In this document: in pieces, positions 61,394 to 64,000 of the stretch | Layout of the letters: every line of letters begins with the position of its first letter | How positions within the stretch are numbered: position 1 is the stretch's first letter | Source of the DNA: Novosphingobium kunmingense | GTDB taxonomy: Bacteria; Pseudomonadota; Alphaproteobacteria; Sphingomonadales; Sphingomonadaceae | Reading direction: 5' to 3' | NCBI RefSeq assembly: GCF_002813245.1 | Contig: NZ_PHUF01000004.1 | Coordinates: forward strand, 124,001-188,000 | Length of the DNA stretch: 64,000 nt | The notes under the pieces: model-generated | Told to the model about the DNA's origin: nothing | Database searches by the model: none | Seen by the model: only the letters and a program-made list of their open reading frames with translations | Program-made: the position numbers and the translations under genes

Positions 61394-63670
61394 ATGCGCG
61401 CCGCGCTTTACCTTGGCACGATCCTGGCGACGCTCTGGGCTGGCGCCGCGCAGGCCGAGAGCGATCCGGTGGAGATCGTCGTCAGTGCGCCCGGCGGCGC
61501 CATCGACAGCGACGAGACGCTGGCCGTTCCCGCCGAGGCGCTCCACGGCGCGACCCGGGCCGACCTGCTGGCCGCGCTCCAGCGCGCCCTTCCCGGCGTC
61601 ACGCTGGCAGATCCGCAGGGCAATGCGTGGTCGGCCGGGCTGACCTGGCGCGGCTATTCGCTGTCGTCGCTGCAGGGCACCGAACAGGGCCTGGCGGTCT
61701 ACCTCGACGGGGTGCGCTTCAACCAGCCGTTCGGCGATACCTTGCTGCTCGACCTGGTGCCCGAAGATGCGCTGGCATCGGCCGAACTGCGCGATTCAAG
61801 CCCGGTCTACGGCCGCAACGCCCTTGGCGGCGTGCTCCTGCTGCGCAGCGCCACGGGCCGCGACCGGCCGGGCGTCAACGCGCGCGGCTGGGTCGACAGC
61901 ATCGGCGGGGCCGGCACCTCGGCCAGCCTCGGCCTTGCCGGAGAGCGCGACGCGCTGCTCGTTTCGGTCGAAGGCATCAACGATCCAGGCTGGCGACGAT
62001 TCAGCCCCTCGCGGCTGGCGCGCGGTGCCGCGGCCTTCGACCACACCGGCGGCGACTGGGGCATCGGCCTGCGCGCCAGCGGCGCGACCACGCGGCTGAC
62101 TGGCAATGCGGTCGCCCCGGTCGAACTGCTCGATGCCGATTACCGCGCGATCTTCACCCATCCCGACACTAGCCGGACGAGTGGCGCCCGGCTTGCCGTC
62201 CTGCCCTGGTTGACACTCGGCGATACCAGCCGGATCGAGGCGACACTCCACGGCAACTGGCTGACCCGCAGGACGGCAAGCGGCGACCTGGCCGATATCG
62301 AGGCATGCGACGATGCACCCGGCATCCTCTGCGTCGAGAGCGAGGGTGTCGACGGCGAGGAAGAGGCCGAAGTCCTGTTCGGGCCCGATGGCGGCACTCT
62401 GCCTGCCGATCCCGACACCCAAACCTGGGCGGTGGTCAACCGCGGCGAGGAGCGCACGACCAGCGGCGGCATTGGCCTGCAGTTCCTGGATGAACGGCGC
62501 ACCGAACGCGGCGAGCGCCGCCTTGCCGTGGGCTTCGCCTACGAACGCGCCACCACCCGCTTTCGCGGCGCGACCGAGCTCGGCGAACTGGAAGTCGACC
62601 GATCGGTCAGCAGCGAAGGCGTGGTCCTTTCGAGCAGCGGTGAGGCGATAACCCCGGTCGACCTGTCGACCCAACTGTCCGATCTTGCGCTTTACGCCAG
62701 CGCCGAAGTGCCGTTGCCCGGCGGCTTCACGGTCGAGGCAAGCCTGCGGTGGAGCCGCAACAGCGTCGAACTGCGCGACCGGATCGGCACGGCGCTCAAC
62801 GGCAAGCACCGGTTCGACCGGCTAAACCCCTCGATCGAGCTCGACTGGCGGCCGGCGGGCGCGGACTGGTCGCTTCACGCCGGCTATGCCGAAACCAGCC
62901 GAGCGCCGACCCCGGCCGAACTGTCCTGCGCCGACCCTGATCGGCCTTGCGCGCTGGGCGCGTTCTTCATCGCCGATCCGCCGCTCGACCAGGTCGTGGC
63001 GCGGCGCTGGTCGGTCGGCGCGAGCGGCGGCGAGTCCCTGCGCTGGCACGCCGAACTGTGGCGCAGCGATTCCGACAACGCGATCCGCCAGGTCGCGGCC
63101 GGCGTGCGCGGCCGCGCCTATTTCGCCAACGGCGGCCCGATCCGCCGCCAGGGCATGGAGGCCGGTTTCGAATGGCGCCAGGGACCTTGGCGCCTTGCCG
63201 CCGGCTATGCGCTGACCGACGCGAGGGTGCGCGAAGGTTTCACCGCGCTCAGCCCCAACAACCCCGAAGCCGACGACGACGGCACCGTGATGGTCGAGGT
63301 GGGCGATGTCTTGCCAGGCACGCCGCGCCACAGCGGCAACCTGGCGCTTGGCTGGGAGCAGCACGGCTGGACCATCGACGCCGCGCTGCGCGCGCAGTCG
63401 GGCCAGTTCCTTATCGGCGACGAAGGCAACGGCAACGCGCCCCTGCCCGGCTTTGCCGTGGTCGACCTCGCCCTGCGACGCGAACTGGGCCGCCACGTCG
63501 TCCTTGGGATCGAGGCGCGCAACCTGTTCGACCGGCGCTATGCGACCTTTGCCACCTTCAGCGAAACCGACACGATCGTGCTGGCCGAAGCGCCTGGAGC
63601 TAGCGATCCGCGCGCCTACGCGCCCGCCGCGCCGCGCCGGGTCACGGTTTCGCTACAGGCGCGGTTCTGA
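61394..63670 (+). CDS. Second TonB-dependent receptor
   Basis: A 758-residue TonB-dependent receptor with signal peptide (YLGTILATLWAGAAQAES) and a TonB box VEIVVSAPGG, plug with NAWSAGLTWRGYSLSSLQG and SPVYGRNALGGVLLL, and a barrel ending VSLQARF. An acidic stretch in the middle (EACDDAPGILCVESEGVDGEEEAE, partly) is notable and could bind a cation or lie in an extracellular loop; it also holds two cysteines. It forms one operon with the b561 and first receptor genes. Ligand unknown. Confidence 0.9.
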   Translation: MRAALYLGTILATLWAGAAQAESDPVEIVVSAPGGAIDSDETLAVPAEALHGATRADLLAALQRALPGVTLADPQGNAWSAGLTWRGYSLSSLQGTEQGLAVYLDGVRFNQPFGDTLLLDLVPEDALASAELRDSSPVYGRNALGGVLLLRSATGRDRPGVNARGWVDSIGGAGTSASLGLAGERDALLVSVEGINDPGWRRFSPSRLARGAAAFDHTGGDWGIGLRASGATTRLTGNAVAPVELLDADYRAIFTHPDTSRTSGARLAVLPWLTLGDTSRIEATLHGNWLTRRTASGDLADIEACDDAPGILCVESEGVDGEEEAEVLFGPDGGTLPADPDTQTWAVVNRGEERTTSGGIGLQFLDERRTERGERRLAVGFAYERATTRFRGATELGELEVDRSVSSEGVVLSSSGEAITPVDLSTQLSDLALYASAEVPLPGGFTVEASLRWSRNSVELRDRIGTALNGKHRFDRLNPSIELDWRPAGADWSLHAGYAETSRAPTPAELSCADPDRPCALGAFFIADPPLDQVVARRWSVGASGGESLRWHAELWRSDSDNAIRQVAAGVRGRAYFANGGPIRRQGMEAGFEWRQGPWRLAAGYALTDARVREGFTALSPNNPEADDDGTVMVEVGDVLPGTPRHSGNLALGWEQHGWTIDAALRAQSGQFLIGDEGNGNAPLPGFAVVDLALRRELGRHVVLGIEARNLFDRRYATFATFSETDTIVLAEAPGASDPRAYAPAAPRRVTVSLQARF

Positions 63671-63674
63671 CCGC

Positions 63675-64000
63675 CTAACTGTCGATACGGGGCAGAAGCT
63701 CGGCTTCGAAACGCGGATAGAGGTGCGCGACGCTGCGCTGCAACTCGTAGCGCGCCGCCTTGACCGCGGCGAAGCGGCTAGGGATGGGCAGGCTGCCCGC
63801 CTCGGTCATGTCGAGGCCCGAGGCCACCGCATCGCGCAGCGCCTGTTCCAGCCAGTCGAGCCAATCCCGCGTCTGGGCGATGGCGGCAGCAGTCGGGTCG
63901 AGCGGGCCGTGGCCCGGCACGAGCTGCCGGTGCGGCGTGGAGGCCAGCGCAGCGAGCGAGTGCCTCCAAAGGGCAAGATCCGCGTGCGGCGTTGCCGGGG
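63675..64000 (-). CDS. Quinoprotein relay metallohydrolase (MBL fold), 5' part missing
   Basis: The last 107 codons of a metallo-beta-lactamase-fold protein, cut by the right edge of the window. LVPGHGPLDP contains the metal-binding His of the final MBL motif, followed by a helical tail (TRDWLDWLEQALRDAVASG) that matches the zinc metallohydrolases linked to PQQ-dependent alcohol oxidation. It converges on the receptor gene with 4 bases between stops. Confidence 0.7.
   Translation of the reverse strand, partial: PATPHADLALWRHSLAALASTPHRQLVPGHGPLDPTAAAIAQTRDWLDWLEQALRDAVASGLDMTEAGSLPIPSRFAAVKAARYELQRSVAHLYPRFEAELLPRIDS

Noticed and set aside
1..64000. CRISPR arrays, insertion sequences, integrases, attachment sites or rRNA
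   Set aside because: No regularly spaced repeats, transposase or integrase motifs, or rRNA sequence were seen on either strand.

Overview
The window looks like a chromosomal segment of a high-G+C alphaproteobacterium, most likely of the Sphingomonadales (Novosphingobium/Sphingomonas type). Reasons: several large TonB-dependent receptors with the EIVVTAQR-type N-terminus, a NasT/NasS nitrate cluster, MetX-MetW, a complex I NDUFA9-like protein, and many genes coupled by overlapping stop and start codons. This placement is inferred from gene style; there is no rRNA in the window. No CRISPR array, phage or insertion sequence was found.

Layout. 1-6 kb: the end of a thiolase gene coupled to a short-chain dehydrogenase, an AT-richer gap with a repeated GATTACAG motif, a cadherin-like repeat protein, a DJ-1/PfpI protein and a LuxR-type regulator with a degenerate receiver. 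6-9.1 kb: a TonB-dependent receptor with a strong terminator. 9.4-13.1 kb: a tight three-gene operon of a membrane TIR protein, a small unknown protein and a TPR/SLOG-like/degenerate-cyclase protein. It is the best candidate for an undescribed nucleotide-signalling or defence-like system. 13.1-15.3 kb: a Crp/Fnr regulator and glycerol kinase.

15.4-29.6 kb is the assimilatory nitrate cluster: cobA, nasA, nirD, nirB, an outer-membrane porin, the narK transporter, a phosphatase/kinase, nasS and nasT. Two homologous leader RNAs carry an ANTAR-type hexaloop hairpin followed by a terminator-like hairpin. One precedes nirB; the other lies just after nasS and points into the back of the inverted kinase gene. 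A low-G+C membrane protein gene (GT87-like) sits inside this cluster.

29.7-46.5 kb is mostly housekeeping: tRNA-Leu(CAG), an NDUFA9-like protein, GST, Ppx/GppA, FdhD, MetX-MetW, HisC-TyrA, a transglutaminase-like protein, an Nramp-related transporter, PlsC-YdcF-FtsX-FtsE, a zinc-ribbon protein, tRNA-Leu(GAG) and a TbpB-like lipoprotein.

46.7-64 kb is a PQQ alcohol-oxidation region resembling the Pseudomonas exa/ped locus: aldehyde dehydrogenase, DUF779, FIST sensor, hybrid histidine kinase, LuxR response regulator, quinoprotein alcohol dehydrogenase, MxaJ/XoxJ-like binding protein, cytochrome c, beta-propeller protein, porin, two TonB receptors around a cytochrome b561, and the end of a metallohydrolase. 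The dehydrogenase carries the Asp-x-Asp pair typical of lanthanide-dependent enzymes, so the periplasmic oxidation chain, its sensors and the metal or cofactor receptors next to it probably form one functional unit.
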